Translations under genes and position numbers: made by a program
Part shown: positions 25,674-38,800 of the stretch, piece after piece
Numbering within the stretch: the stretch's first letter is position 1
Layout: the number at the start of each line of letters is the position of its first letter
The notes under the pieces: model-generated
The model's input: only the letters and a program-made list of their open reading frames with translations
What the model was told of the DNA's origin: nothing
The model's database searches: none
NCBI GenBank assembly: GCA_021234155.1
Contig: JAJEKV010000061.1
Coordinates: 2,443,950-2,507,949, forward strand
Source: Isoetes taiwanensis
Taxonomy: Eukaryota > Streptophyta > Lycopodiopsida > Isoetales > Isoetaceae
Reading direction: 5' to 3'
DNA length: 64,000 bases

Positions 25674-26898
25674 CTGTAAGGAAATAACAAAATAGATTTG
25701 TGGAAATATTACCATGTAATTTTATTCTCAAATCGGACAAACTGATATGCAACTCGACAATTTCTTTACTTAAGCATATGCTGATGACCCAATATTCCAA
25801 ACAGAATACATGTTTACCTGATGGAAGTCAAGGACACTAGATGTAAACCTTGTCTGCTCGCCCTTCTCACACCGAATATCCTTGAAACGAACGCATAAAG
25901 TAAAGTTCGATGGAACAAACAAATCATGGCACTTGGTCATCCAATTCCATGAGCACGGAGCTTCCTCTACAATTTTGCGAGGTCCAACTCACAAGAGGCG
26001 TCAAATCCACGGCTCAATGCATCCAAGTGCAAAAGTTTGAGCCTTAAGAAGGGGCCTCCTTCACGGGGACTTTCTATCCACGTTCACGTGCCATGGGGAC
26101 AAATAGTTTGCCATATCCGGGCTTTAAACAGTCCATAAATGGCGTCCCCACAAAAGCGTAATCCATATTTTGTCACGGTCTAAGTTGGCAAGCTCGCTTA
26201 ACGTTTAACTGCGTGCATGATGGCCATTCTGAAGCAAAGCTTCAAACTTAGACTTAGTATTCTTCCGACCTATGATTTTGGAGTTTTCAAAAGATAGTTT
26301 TTTTTCACTCTGAAGATATTCTTTGCGGGAAGAATCCTGAAACTTAGAGATGGTTTATCAGTGCAAAAACTGCCATATGGAATCGTAACTACCTTGGAAG
26401 TGCCTCATGATGGCAATCCTGCTCAAAGCGACCATGGCCGCAAGCAGAGTATGCCTTTCCTTGCTTCAACGAACTTCGACCTTTGTTGCGCCGCAAATAA
26501 AGAACTCATCATCGAAATAGTCTCGGGCGGTTGCTCCATGTCACTATGGCCGAACGCATAAAAAAAATGCACCAACCTCTTTTCAACCGATAGCTTTTTT
26601 TAGAGCACGCCATAATCGCCGGAATGAAGCCATCCTCCCATGGTTTCTAAGCGCCATATTTGAATCCTCGAGCTCGAGGACTTAATAGGGACTAAGATCA
26701 GTTAGGGCTTTTGTTGTGGCCCCAATCTTTTCCCATACCTCATACCTTGTCGACCATATCCCCACCTCATACCTTGTAAGAAAAACAAAGACATAGCGAA
26801 AACCGAAAATGTGCGGGCGCCAAAGAAGAGCCAGCCTAAAGGGCAAAACCGCAGTGAAGAAGGCTCAGCTCCGGCGTGAGAACAGAGGATACCAATTT
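25674..26898. other. noncoding stretch, no gene recognised
   Basis: No continuing carrier exon was found upstream on the minus strand. A phrase GCCATATGGAATCGTAACTA with CTCATGATGGCAATCCTGCT at about 26371-26430 is also present, diverged, at about 24714-24770, so a roughly 60-100 bp segment is duplicated across the carrier fragment. Confidence 0.45.
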
Positions 26899-27135
26899 GG
26901 GGCTTTTGTTGTGGGCCGTTCATCTCAGAGATGGACGGCCGAGATCAATCTGTACCAATATTTTGGTACACCAACAAGAGGGGTGCTTGGGGAGTTACGA
27001 GGTGGCACCGTCTGAACCGTCCATCTCAAAAGATGGACGGCCGAGATCAATCTCTACCAAGATTTTGTGGCAGAATCTCTACACCATTTGAGACTCTACA
27101 TCATTTGTGGCACCCAATATAATTGTATATATATA

Positions 27136-27230
<95 letters not shown>

Positions 27231-28004
27231 TATATATATACAATTATTTTATGGGTCCTATGGGGGGGTGAGTGTGGGTAGAGATTAATCCGATCCGTCT
27301 AATTTTTGAGGTGGCGCTTAAATGGCCCTTGGATTTGATGGGGGGCATGCATGGGCCATGCATGGGGCATGCACCCCATCCATGGACCGTCGATCGGGCA
27401 CGTGTGAAATCTTGGCCCTTGATTTTTTAAAGGGAAGGTGCAAGGAAGGTGTCTTAAAAGGTGCTTTTTGGTGCAGTCAATCTTAACCGTTGGATCAAAT
27501 GGGGGAGGAGAAATCCCAACCATTAACTTTTTTATTAAATTGCAATTTCTTTATTAAAAGAGGTGAGGTGGCACCCTTATTTAATAAAAAGGTAATGAGG
27601 TGGCACCAACATTAATGGGTGGACTTTCTAGGAAGTTTCTTTTTTATAATCAGCTTCAAAGGCCGATAACTTGCAGTAGAGGGGTCGGATGAAGGTGGGG
27701 CCCACACTATTGGATTCCTCTCGTCGAGAACTTTCCAATGAGTGGTACTTTGGCATCGTTCCGTCGCAGTTGGAGCTAATGTGATCGAATACTAAGTTTC
27801 TTTTTGGAAACTTAGAATTTTACAGAATCTATGGGAATTTAAGAGACTCTCATATATCTCATATATATATATCTCTTATATATATATATCTCATATCTCT
27901 TATATATATACAATTATATTTGTGTGTAGATGTGTGTAGACATTTTGATCTCGGCCGTCCATCTCAGATCTGGACGGCCCACGTTGCGCCACCCAGAAAG
28001 CCCC
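26899..28004. mobile_element. foldback/MITE element with GGGGCTTT terminal inverted repeats
   Basis: The left end (GGGGCTTTTG then GGGCCGTTCATCTCAGAGAT) is matched at the right end by its complement (ATCTCAGATCTGGACGGCCC at 27961, ending in AAAGCCCC at 28004). A second copy of the internal module lies at about 27015-27065. A (TA)n tract fills 27125-27240 and shorter TA runs lie near 27850-27910. The middle (27285-27790) matches the outer-arm module of the giant element at 34 kb: GGCATGCATGGGCCATGCAT, CTTAACCGTTGGATCAAA, GAGGTGGCACC. No transposase seen. Confidence 0.68.
27125..27240. repeat. (TA)n microsatellite
   Basis: A nearly pure TA run of roughly 100 bp with a TCTCT interruption near its right end. 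It generates an IYIYIY ORF that is not a gene. Confidence 0.97.
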
Positions 28005-28917
28005 TTTATTTGGGGCTTTTGTTTTCGACCGTTAGATTTGGGGATGTAATCTGAGCCGTCGGTGTATAGAATTGTAATGCCACATTATGAGCTTGAGTTG
28101 GGGCTTTTGATTTAGGCCGTCAGATTTAGAGGAATTAATCTAGACCATTGATAAAGAGTCAATGAAATTAAATGCCATTGTGAGGTGGCGCCATGCCATA
28201 TGGTCTTTTTTTTTTCATTTTTTAAAAGCTTTTAATGATGACGATTCCTAATGGCGTGGCATAAAGATTTTTCCTTACGCATTTTTTAGACTCTCTCGTA
28301 TTTCGGGGTTACGTTTCACGAGTTCTTTTCGGCGCTAGTATAGCCGCATGTATGATCTGTTGGCTCATGCTTAGGCATGTTATCGATCTTCCCTGCGAGG
28401 ATTGGATTCACAACACTGAATTTTGAATCTAAAAGGGTGCTTTGGAGCCGATTTGGAGAAACCCGAGCATTTTATATTCTTGTGATTGCGGTTGCGGCTA
28501 TGGCGGTCGGGTGATGGCGGAGCTGTTAAAACCGGCGCTATGCCATGGTCTCGAAACATTTTGTCTATTCTAATCTATTCTGTTTGTTTGCATTTCATTT
28601 TTCAATCTCCCTAGCCAAGTTATTTCTCTTTCCTGTTCCTGTAGTCTCTTTGTTTCTTCGCTTCTTTATCACAAGACTCTTTCATCATGCTGTTAAATCG
28701 TGTCAATGTAGCTCCGCATTGAAAAATCATATACCACAACCTTATTTGGAAAGGCTTTTTGCCTAATGATGTTGGAGCTGTCAATAGAAGCAGTGGAAAG
28801 TGGAAACTTACGAAGCTTTTATATGTGAACCTTTTTATTTCCTAAGATTTTAATTCCAGTTATTGCAATCAATTTGTAAAGAGGGTCAATAATTATGTAT
28901 ATGGTCAATGGTTCAGA
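28005..28917. other. noncoding stretch with one more TIR-module copy
   Basis: GGGGCTTTTG followed by a diverged GCCGTCAGA module appears at about 28098-28125, a further member of the TIR family. No 5' exon of the RPS23 relic could be recognised here. Confidence 0.45.
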
Positions 28918-29264
28918 GGTATTGCAGCCAAACAATCCAACTCTGCTATTCAAAAATGTGCTAGGGTTCAGCTCATCAAGAATGGCAAAAAATTCTTTGC
29001 ATTTGTCCCCAATGATGGTTTGAACTATATTGAGGAAAATGTAAGTATTAATTTATACTTTGAAGTCTTGATCGTGTATAATTTTGTTTTTCTTGAACAG
29101 ATTATATGCGGGGATGAAGTATTGATTCTTTGGATTTGGTCTTTGAAAGGGGACGCATTTGTGGGAGATATTCCTGGTGTAAGATTTAAAGTGGTCAAGG
29201 TTTGGGGGTGTCATTGTTGGCCCTCTTGAAGAAGAAGAAGGAGAAGCCCACGATCGATCATTGA
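28918..29264 (+). pseudogene. RPS23: cytosolic ribosomal protein uS12 (RPS23) pseudogene with retained intron
   Basis: Exon 28918-29040 encodes [20 protein letters not shown] and [15 protein letters not shown], matching the C-terminal half of eukaryotic uS12, the decoding-centre protein of the 40S subunit. The conserved C of NDGCLN is missing. A GTAAGT donor at 29041 and an AACAG acceptor at 29100 enclose a 60-bp intron. Exon 29101-29264 encodes GDEVLI and [12 protein letters not shown], then in another frame [14 protein letters not shown] and a stop, so at least two indels are present. The GFGRKGHAV segment is corrupted. Because an intron is kept, this is a duplicated rather than a reverse-transcribed pseudogene. 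The N-terminal half (about 60 residues in the family) was not found. Confidence 0.85.
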
Positions 29265-30203
29265 ATATGAAATAGGTTAGGTGTTTTGAGTTGAGCCCTT
29301 TTTAATGAGATTACGAACCATGACATTGTAAGTATAATTCTCTTGAAAGTAAATTCAATTTTGGAATTTGTTTTGTTCAACTGGATTTGTTTTTACGTGT
29401 ATCATATTTTTGAGTATTTGATTATTTTCTTTGCTCCTAATTTGAAGCGGCATTTGAGTGATGAGTGAAAGAAGCGTAATTTTAAGCAGATACAATTGCC
29501 AAGGAAGGGGACATTTCGATAATGCTTTTCCATCAATGCATTCTTTTGGCGGAGCATCTTACATCCTAGCGTTTTTAAATCTTGGTTAAAGATTCAGCCC
29601 GTTTATTCTTGATGCGGTGACCTAGCTATTGATTGATCATTTTGCCTTTGGATCTGAGTGGCATCCATTTCAACTATATCCTGCAGTTTTGATGCATTTG
29701 CAGACCCCAAAGATGGGTCTTTTCTAGGCTTAATGTAGGCAAAGGGTCAAAATGAAAAGAAAGCGGGGTTCTTTTGAAATCAAGGATGGAATGATATCTT
29801 TTGAGAGCATTCGAGAGCGAAGGTGAGCCACTGCGGCAAGTATTTGCCAAGCCGTGGAGGTAATGCATCCATTCATTTGAAACCCGAATGAGGAAGTATT
29901 AAATTCTTTTGCCACTAATATCACGAGCAAACAAAAGCGACAAAGCGTACCCTCTCCAACATCTGTCCAACATCGTCCATCTGGCCTATACATGTCTAGA
30001 TATATGAATTTCAACGAGAATCATTGACATGCCCTAAACTTAAAAAATAATCGAAGGTACTTTTTGTGGCCACTTTGTAAACATTTCGTCGATTGTAACC
30101 GGATCGTTCGGCTTCGGATAGCCCTGGTGGGCACTTTGAATCGCGGGGAAAATAATTTGTTAGATGGTTGTTCTCGTCTAATTTTTTTTTTAGCTACCGG
30201 CCC
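29265..30203. other. noncoding stretch, no gene recognised
   Basis: No recognisable coding sequence on either strand between the RPS23 and KH relics. Overlapping minus-strand ORFs around 29674-30224 have no recognisable domain. Confidence 0.45.
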
Positions 30204-30995
30204 AGTGGGGAGAGGATGATCCATTTTTTACATCATGGCAGCTCGTACTTTGCTCCAAGTGGTGTTGGAGGTCCAATGATAGGCCTCTTGCCCCAAATGG
30301 GAGGACTTGGCGGTGGGGTTGCTGGGGATGCATGGCCTTTTGGTTCGGGGTATCACATTACGCCTATGGATGGGCGTGGGCGAGAAAAATGGACCTGAAG
30401 AGGATTTTGTTGTTCGCATGTTGTGTCCCAATGAAATAATTGGAAATATTATTGGGAAAAAGGGCAATATTATACGTCAGCTACATGATGAGACCATAGC
30501 TCATAAAAATTTCAGATCATTCACAGTGCGGATGAATGCATTATAATAATATCGTCTAGGGAGGTAAAAGGCAGGACCCATTTGTTTCTAGAGTTGTTTA
30601 ACTTTGAATTTATGCCTATAACATATGTGGTAGGTTTCCATTGAACATTGTAATTTTGTGTGTAATAGGTTCTCGGTTATACTACGTCCCCAACATTTGA
30701 TGCAGACTCTAAAGCTCCAAGAAAAGATTTCATAACTTAGTCGAGGAAAAAGATGGTGGTGTTAGCACTAGGCTCTTAGGATGCTTTGCCTTCATGTGCA
30801 CTTGAATGCGATGAATTAGTGCAGGTAAAAGATCAAACTGTTTTCTTTAAAATTGATGTGCATAGGGTCCGATGGGTTTTCGCATTAGATTGGTGGTGAT
30901 CTTATGGTTAGTCAGGAAGCTACCCTTCAGGTTCTCGCAAGGCTTCGGGCAAATCTCTTCAAAGAGCACCTCAAAAATGGCGGCAAAAATAGCAA
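30204..30995 (+). pseudogene. KH-domain RNA-binding protein relic (HEN4/RCF3-like plant family)
   Basis: The KH core is clear at about 30400-30505: VVRMLCPNEIIGNIIGKKGN then IIRQLHDET, containing the IIGxxGxxI loop (here IIGKKGNII). The strand following it, SADECIIIISSRE, is in a different frame at about 30525-30563 and ends at a GTAAAA donor, so an indel interrupts the domain. A later piece at about 30668-30740 reads TTSPTFDAD and, in another frame, TLKLQEKIS, like the linker after a KH repeat. A final piece at 30904-30990 reads SQEATLQVLARLRANLF, the end of a neighbouring KH repeat. A glycine/methionine-rich linker precedes the core. Several stops and indels make this a decayed multi-KH gene with remnants of intron boundaries. 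Such proteins bind pre-mRNA and act in the nucleus; no function is expected here. Confidence 0.75.
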
Positions 30996-33300
30996 TTCTG
31001 TCCCTTTAAGTGGCTTCTCTCAAGGAACAACAGCACCTGCATCGGAGTATGACAATAGATATGAATCCACATCCCAGTCTTTGTATATGGTCTTTGCACC
31101 TTTCGAGGATTATATGTTTCAGACTTGCGTCTATCCTTTGAGTATGTCATGTCAAGATGCAGATGCAACTCCCGCAGATAGAAAATATCTGTATTATAGA
31201 CAACAATCAGTAATTTCAAGAATATCTTCTTGCATTAGCCACTTAATCAGGTAATTTTTTGCTATTGAATCAGCGAGTTCAACTTAGTAGAATGTATTCT
31301 CATTCAAGTGTCTCTACATCTGCAAGATGACACACATATGATATATTATGGACAATTAGCTGTTGGTAACTGTCTTGCACCATTAATGGGTAAGCGGATT
31401 TACTTCCCATGCTCTTAAATGGCATTAAGGCAGATCAATCAAGTCTGGGATGTATTCTAACGTTTTACCTGAGGTCCATTCTATATGCTCGGAGTAAAAA
31501 AATGGATGGCAAGAACAGTATGTTGGTCGGCCTTTCCCCATTGTTCTATTTTCTGCTTTGTTTACTCTTTCACCATAGAGGGCTTGCAGCCAGACTATAC
31601 ATTTGCCATCATTTGCCAGAGGTGGATTCAAGTTCCATATGTATAAGTGTGTAGGTTTCTTATGCTTTTATCAATTGTTAATATTTTCTAGATATTGTTG
31701 GATCTGAGGCTGTAAAATTTCAAGACGTCTACCGCAATGGTAGATATTGAAGGCTATTAGGCCCTGTCTGTCTTCTGATGAATATACCGCTGCGGTTTAT
31801 TTGCCTAATGCGGACTGCTGGTTGACCGTTTCTAGACATTTATGGTTTTGTCATTCAGTTTTCAAATGTGTAGGATATGGTTGTAGATTGGGGTGCTATG
31901 GCATGGAGAGTCCATGAAGAATAAAGGATGTGAAAAGACAAAAGTGTGATATTTGATTGAATCCTGAAGGCAGACCCCAAGCAGGTAAGTTATTTAAGGT
32001 TAGCATTTCTGGTCCTTCCTGATGTGACATCCAAATATTAAGTCATATTGAGCTGCAACAGCCTGCTTTTGATGTTGATGAAGCATTTTCGAGATTTGTG
32101 AACATCGGGCAATTCATTGTAAAAGTCAGCCACTCATGGTCGTACTTGTGAGCAGAAGGAAAACAGAAATGGAATATTTTATCTATGCTTTAGTCCATAG
32201 AGCATCATAGAATCTCCTTATATTTGCGTGGATAACAAAGCAAAATCTCCTAATCGTTATGTGGGGCATGCAATTTGCAACCTTTATTCTAAATGGTGGA
32301 ATCATGATAACATATGATCTAAAAGTCTAAAAGGGTGTTATAGGTTGGTAAAGTTTGAACATAGTACATACGGGCAATGACATGGTAGAATTTTGTCGAA
32401 ACATGAAAGTCTATCCTCAAAACGCCGTGTTTTTTACATGAAACCATGGTGCCAAAATATATTACGAGCATATTAGAATATACCACATATACCCATGGTT
32501 CTATAAAAAAAAACCATGTTAAGAAAAGAGAAACGATTTTTGTTAGAAGTTCCCAATGAGTCTGCTTGCCTTTGTGTGCCAACCTCTTTGCCTCTAAGCA
32601 TTGTCCCAACCTTATTGCCTCTAAGCATTGTCCCAAGAAATACTTGATAGAACCTACTTTGACTTTGATTTTCATAGGTTGACTTCTTTAGTTTGATTCA
32701 AATTTAGCTTGACTTTTCAATTTGACCTTGCTCAATATGCCGACTTTAACTTTAAAATCTTTATGGTAAAGTCTTCGTACAAATATTTCGATCGCAAGCT
32801 ACCACCCTAAGATTTTAGATAGAGTGCTATGGTATTTTTATGTCTTACATATCTTACTATGGTATTTTTATGTCTTACACTTACATGCTGATAATTTTTG
32901 AAGCCATGTACTATTATTATTGGCTCAAGAGCTTAAGTTTAAAAGGTCCATGTCGCCCAAAAGGCTCTATGTGCATGAAATGCTAGAAATTTAATGCAAA
33001 AAAAAAATACATGACTGTCAATTTTGCTGGGTTGATCCATATGAGTTAACCTAAAGATATAATATTTGCTTCCCATATTGACATACACGTGATTGATTAA
33101 TACTTTTGACTTTGAGTTCTTTGGCTATAGTTTGACTTTGATTCAAATTTAGCTTGACGTTTTATTTGACGGTGCTGAATAGAGTGACTTTAGGTTGCAA
33201 CTTTCTTGCCAAAATATTCACAATAAAATCTCCATACAAAAAATTCGACTACAAATTACTAGTCAATTGCACAACCGGTCATAGTTCAATTATCAACCAA
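30996..33300. other. noncoding stretch with short tandem duplications
   Basis: No gene recognised. TGCCTCTAAGCATTGTCCCA is duplicated at 32587 and 32614, and CTATGGTATTTTTATGTCTT at 32828 and 32857. From about 32690 the sequence contains repeated TTTGACTTTGA/TTCAAATTTAGCTTGAC phrases (32690 and 33130), a diverged duplication about 430 bp apart. Confidence 0.45.
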
Positions 33301-33304
33301 ACCA

Positions 33305-33495
33305 AGCATGTTTGAAAACTTGGCATCATAATGCAGTTTTGGGTGTTGTTTATAAGCACAAGGCAATGCATGTGAAATATGACATTAGCAGAAGCACATG
33401 CATGATGAAAACTTGGCGTTAGAATGCAGTTTTTAGTGTTCTTTTGCAAGCAGAAGCTTCCAATGCATGTGAAGTTTTCAGATTAGCATAAGCAT
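33305..33495 (+). repeat. tandem duplication, period about 94 bp
   Basis: Two copies begin GAAAACTTGGC at 33315 and 33409 and share AATGCAGTTTT and AATGCATGTGAA phrases with moderate divergence. Confidence 0.65.
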
Positions 33496-33599
33496 GACCC
33501 TTGCTTTCACATGCATTAACTTATGTCCAAAACGTAAGTCGATGGTGATAAAAAACTTCATACACATTTTCAAGACAAACTAGCAGTCGATTTTGTAAC

Positions 33600-34017
33600 G
33601 CAAACATATGAGAATCTTACACACTGGGGTGTACTTTGTAGTGAGTCTAGGGGTTTCTTCGGGGAATCTTTGTACAAACTTAAGGAATACTCACGGTATT
33701 TTGGGGAATTTTAATAGATTGCTTCAAAGATTCTTCAAAGGGAATGTTGGTAAACTTAAAAACCTTATAGAAACTTGGGAAGTCTATACTTCGCCACGTA
33801 CATATGTTCAACTTCGCATGTGGAGGATAAATTTTATCATTATTTCTAGGGGGATCTTAAAGGTATCAAAATATATCCTTCAAACTAGGTGTGCTTTCAA
33901 GTGAATCTTTGTGTAATCTTAAAGAATATTCGCATTATCCTGACGAATCTTAATAGATTTCGGGAAAACCTATGTACATACATCCGACTTTATACACTCC
34001 CTCATAGTACAAATACT
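33600..34017. mobile_element. half-copy of the foldback arm adjoining the giant element
   Basis: TATAGAAACTTGGGAAGTCT followed by ATACTTCGCC at 33763-33793 matches 3761-3790 in the first foldback element. The segment ends CTCATAGTACAAATACTTGT just before a TA tract, the same apex motif found at 4826, 16556, 35815 and 43691. Confidence 0.55.
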
Positions 34018-34064
<47 letters not shown>

Positions 34065-34674
34065 TGATATATATAAAATTATTCTATGTGTGCCTTGAAA
34101 ACGATGTACCCATGGTGTATATGACATGTTAAAAATATGTAACACGCTTCTCTGCCGTCGGATTGGGGGCATTGATTGAGTGGCGTGACGTGAGCCATTG
34201 GATTATGGATGAGTCATGCATGGGGCATGCATGGCCATGCATGAGAGCATGCAACATATCCCTGGACCATCGGATCAAAAGGGGAGGCAAAATCATGGCC
34301 CTTGATTTTTATAAGGAAGGTGCAAGGAAGCTTCCTCAAAAGTGGATTTGGTGCAACCAATCTTAACCGTTAGATCAAAAGGGGGGAGGAGAAATCCTAG
34401 CCATTCATTTTCTTATTAAATTAGAATTCTTTATATTAAAGGAGGTGAGGTGGCACCCTTTATTTAATGAAAATATAGTAAGGTGGCAACTCATTAATTT
34501 ATGAAGCTTTCTTGGAAGCTTCTTTTTTTGCGTCGTCTTCAAACGACTTTATCTTGCGATGGATGTATCGGATCAAAGTGAGACCCATGTCGTTGGATTC
34601 CTCTCATCAAATGCTTTCCAATGAGTAGTGGTTTGGCATCATTCCGTGCAATGTTGGATAATCTATAGAATCTA

Positions 34675-35770
34675 AGGGAATCTGAGAGAATCTATGTAGA
34701 AACTTGGGGAATCTAGAGGAATCTTGGGATAATCTTTGAAAATCAAAGGAATCTCAAGAGAATATTAAGGAATCTATTGGATCTCAAAAGAATCTAGGGG
34801 AATCTAAGAAAACCTTCAAAAAAGGTTTAAGAATCGAGGGAAATCTTGATTGAATCTTAGAGATCTAAGGGGATCTTCATAGAACTTAAGAGAATCTAGG
34901 AGAATATACATAGAATCTTGGGGAATCTAAACGAATCTTCAAATAATCTTTGAAAATCTAGGGGAATCTTTATAGAACCTTAACAAACTAGGCGGACCTT
35001 TGTGGAATCTTAGGGAATCGCAAGAGATTCCAAGGGATCTAGGGGAATCTTTGACAGTAGATGTGTTCTACAGGGGAATCTTCATAGAATCTAAGGGAAT
35101 CTAGAAGAATCTACATGGAATCTTGGAGAATCTAGAGGAATCTTAGGATAATATTTGGGAATCTAAGGGAATCTCAAGAGAATATTTAAGAATCTAAAGG
35201 AATCTAGAGGAATCTTGGGATAACCTTTGGAATCAAGGAAATGTCAAGAGAATCTTAAGGAATCTATACGAATCAAAAGAGTATAGGAGAATCTAAGCGA
35301 ATCCTCAAAAATTGTTTGAGAATCTAGGGGATGTTTATGGAATTTTAGGGAATTTAGGGGGAATCCAAGGGGATCTAGGGGAATCTTTGACACTAGGTGT
35401 GTTCTATAGGGGATCTTCATAGAATCTACGGAAATCTTGAAGAATCTACATGGAATCTTGAGGAATCTTAGGATAATCTTTGGGAATCTAGGGGAATCTC
35501 AAGAGAATCTTTAAGAATCTAAAAGGAATCAAAGGGAATCTTCATAAAATCTTTGAGTATCTAGAGAATCTTGCTGAAATCTTAGAAAATCTCTATAGAA
35601 TCTTCATCGCATGACTTTAAATTTGACTTCTACTCGAATTTGTACAATTCCTCGAGGAATAATCTGCGGATCTTGGGGAATATAAGCGAACATTGATGGA
35701 ACCTCATAGTATCTAGGGAAATTTTCTAGAGTCTTAGAGAACCTAGGAGAATCTTTATAAAATCTTCGTT
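34675..35770 (+). repeat. GAATCT-type tandem array (left arm)
   Basis: Degenerate short repeats of the form GGGAATCTAAGGGAATCT, roughly 10-25 bp per unit, cover over 1 kb. A higher-order duplication of about 345 bp is marked by the phrase AGGTGTGTTCTA near 35055 (as AGATGTGTTCTA) and 35395. Confidence 0.85.
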
Positions 35771-35842
35771 GGATGGCACTGCATTTGGCTTCTAGTCAAA
35801 TTTGTACAGTCCCTCATAGTACAATAACTTGTATATATATAT

Positions 35843-38800
35843 ATATACTTGGCCTTAGCCTTAAGACTAAGACATTCCAAAGCCTAAAGCCAAGGAACTT
35901 ATCAGTCCCCAAATACTGGGGGAACTTTGGAGATTTTTTACTTTATTCATTACTTTAAGACTAAATCCAATACTTTTTCTTTAGAGTGCCCTAGAAGAGG
36001 AACCATTTTCTAATTACTGCCTTAATGTTCAATTTCCATTCTATTGTTTTCTTAGTCTTAACCTTATTTAGTATCAGTCTCCCTGTATTTACATTACACA
36101 GCAGCCTACCATTAGGCTCCTAATGCTTATATTTACTGCTCGACCTACAGAATACATTCCCTATTTATTTTCCATGTATTAACTCATGAATTTAATGCCT
36201 TAGTCTTATTTGCTACAACAATATGGCCAGCCTTAAGCCCAAATGCAATACTCATAAAATCTATATCATGAAGCATATGTCACTGCACCTATTCTTATTT
36301 AATCCAAAGTTCCCTTAGGAATGCAAGTTTCCTTATGAAATACTCTTGGCTACCATTAATTACCATTATCATTATCAGCATGCAAAAATCCACCAGATCT
36401 AATGCATGCATTTATGAGCAACAAATTACTATAAGATCTACTTTTAATGTCAAATTTAGCCATATGTTTCCATACTAGCATTAATGTGAATTCCTTAACC
36501 ATTTATTACCCTTTCATCATTAAAATTAACCTTATGCAGAATACCAAAATTTCCTTATATACTGCTCATGCTATAATACTAGATTAATCGATCATTTATT
36601 AATTACTGTATAAAGACACTAAAGTCGTCCAACTATTAACAGTACTCTATCTAGAGCTAGTTTGTGTTCAAGAAAAACATTAACTAGTCTTATATCAAAA
36701 AAGCCAGTAAGAAAACCAAAAGTTCTTTCCATTAGATTCCAGAAAAAAAACCGCTAAGGCTAACAATGTGACTTGCCTCAAATAGTATCCAGACAGCACA
36801 CAGCAGTAGTCTTATGTGCTGGATTTAAACATATAAAATGCATAGAGTGTACCTTAAGTTTGAAAAGATAGAATGTAACAACTTAAAAAACGTATCAGAA
36901 ATGCTTGCTTGGTCAATAAGCTACATCCAGCTTTTTACTCCATTTGCAACAGAAAGTCTCCAAACATCCAAAGTTCAGAAAGAAAACTGGAGATGTAAGA
37001 CCGGTTACCTGCAATCCAAACAATCAAACATTAGCCAAAAATGGGTAACATTGAAAGGGATTAGCAGGTAAGCAGTGGTCTCAACATGGCTTAACGCCCT
37101 TCACCAGTTAAAAAATTTTAACCACTTACTTATGCTCAGGATTAACCAGCCTTAGGCAGACTATCAGGGTGCATACCCCATTATACTGTCTAAAAATTAG
37201 AACTAACAGCCATTAATAGAGAACCTGGTTTAGAAGCAGCTCTATTTTCGTCCTCCATCTGATGATCTTGCTGGATCCCACAGGACTCAGCCACATTGCT
37301 GACACTTGCCTCGGGTGTCTCCTTGGTGCCAACAGAAGCCTGTGACATATACTTTGCTATCCCATCATCCATCTTGCATGTAGTAGCCTCAGCCAGATTG
37401 TATTTCTTCACGTTTCTCATCAAGAACGCCCTGCTGGGCTGTGCCAGAACCTCACCTTCTTTTTTGCACAGGGCTGCCAGATCTAAGCCAGCCCCATTGA
37501 TAAGACACAGCAGCTTGCCTGGTCTGCTTGGCTTTTGTCATCAGGGGCGTTGGAGCATGCCACTGTTAGCAGCAGACAGAATGCTCTTCTCCAGCCCTTA
37601 TTAGCATTTATATAGGCCATGCTCCAGGGCCAATCCGGCCATGCTATGCTCCACATTTGGTAATCTGCTCAAATGATCATTGTATCCCTGTCCTGACCAA
37701 GCAAAGCTAACACTAAGCTGCGGAAAACCAGTCTGCGCTACTCCACATTTGGCAAAACCACGCCTGCCATATTCTATTATTTACCAAGTCCTGGTTTGCC
37801 AAATGATGCTTACCACCTGCATCATTTGTTGTAGTTCAGATCTTCACCGTAATGATGCTTAGGAGTGCCGGAATCATGCTCCAGTAAACCCCATCGTTGC
37901 CGAATATGAGCAACCCTAAATTTAACCTAAATTACTTTTACTATTTCGACCCTAAATTACTTCACCATTTCAAGGTCATACGTGGCCACTTATGAATTCC
38001 AGCCTATAACCCCATACTTACAAATTTTCCCAAGGAATAAATACCAAGTGTTACCTTATTGCGAGTGGAGCTACTCAATTAAGCTTGGGCATGTTCTCCA
38101 CTAGAAATACTACCATATACCAGCACGCCAAATTACCATTTTAATGTTATTTAAGTGGGTCATAGAGGTCACTCCATGTTCCACCCTTATCCATTTGATC
38201 ACTATACTGTATTATTTTCATACCACTTGCTGAACCGTGACTATGTGCTCTCCAAATTGAGTTGTCAATGTCAAAATCATTACCTGCATCATTAAAAGGA
38301 CAAGCCATCCCAAAAATTGCTAAAAGATGAACAAGTGTTATGTATTTTACCAGAAATAAAAGGCATGTATTTTTCTATTGTAAGTGAAGCAACCTAATGC
38401 TTAAACCTCTACCATATTTACTACCTTAGGAAATATTACTTGCAAAAAATTACAAGTAAATATGGCCCTAGTGCTCCAAAATGTGTGACTCTCACCATAC
38501 TTGTCGAAAACATGCATTTGTACTTTATATGGCACACACCATGAAGATGGGTCCAGGTGTAAACTCCACCAGCTTCAAATGGCATGTTGCCACCTAAGGA
38601 TCATGTGTGACTCTACTGGTTTGCGGTTTCTAAAGCATAAACTAAGATGCAGCCATGCACCACTACTACAAGGCCAATTTATGACCAGTTGACAACTTAC
38701 TCCTTTGAGACTTATCTAATGGATTACCATTACCGTTATGTAGTGTGCATAAGTGGCATGTCACCACCAGTAAGAGTGTTTATATCGCCATCATGGTAAG

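Noticed and set aside
28918-29264. Functional RPS23 gene
   Set aside because: Frame is broken at least twice, the GFGRKGHAV segment is corrupted and the N-terminal half is absent.
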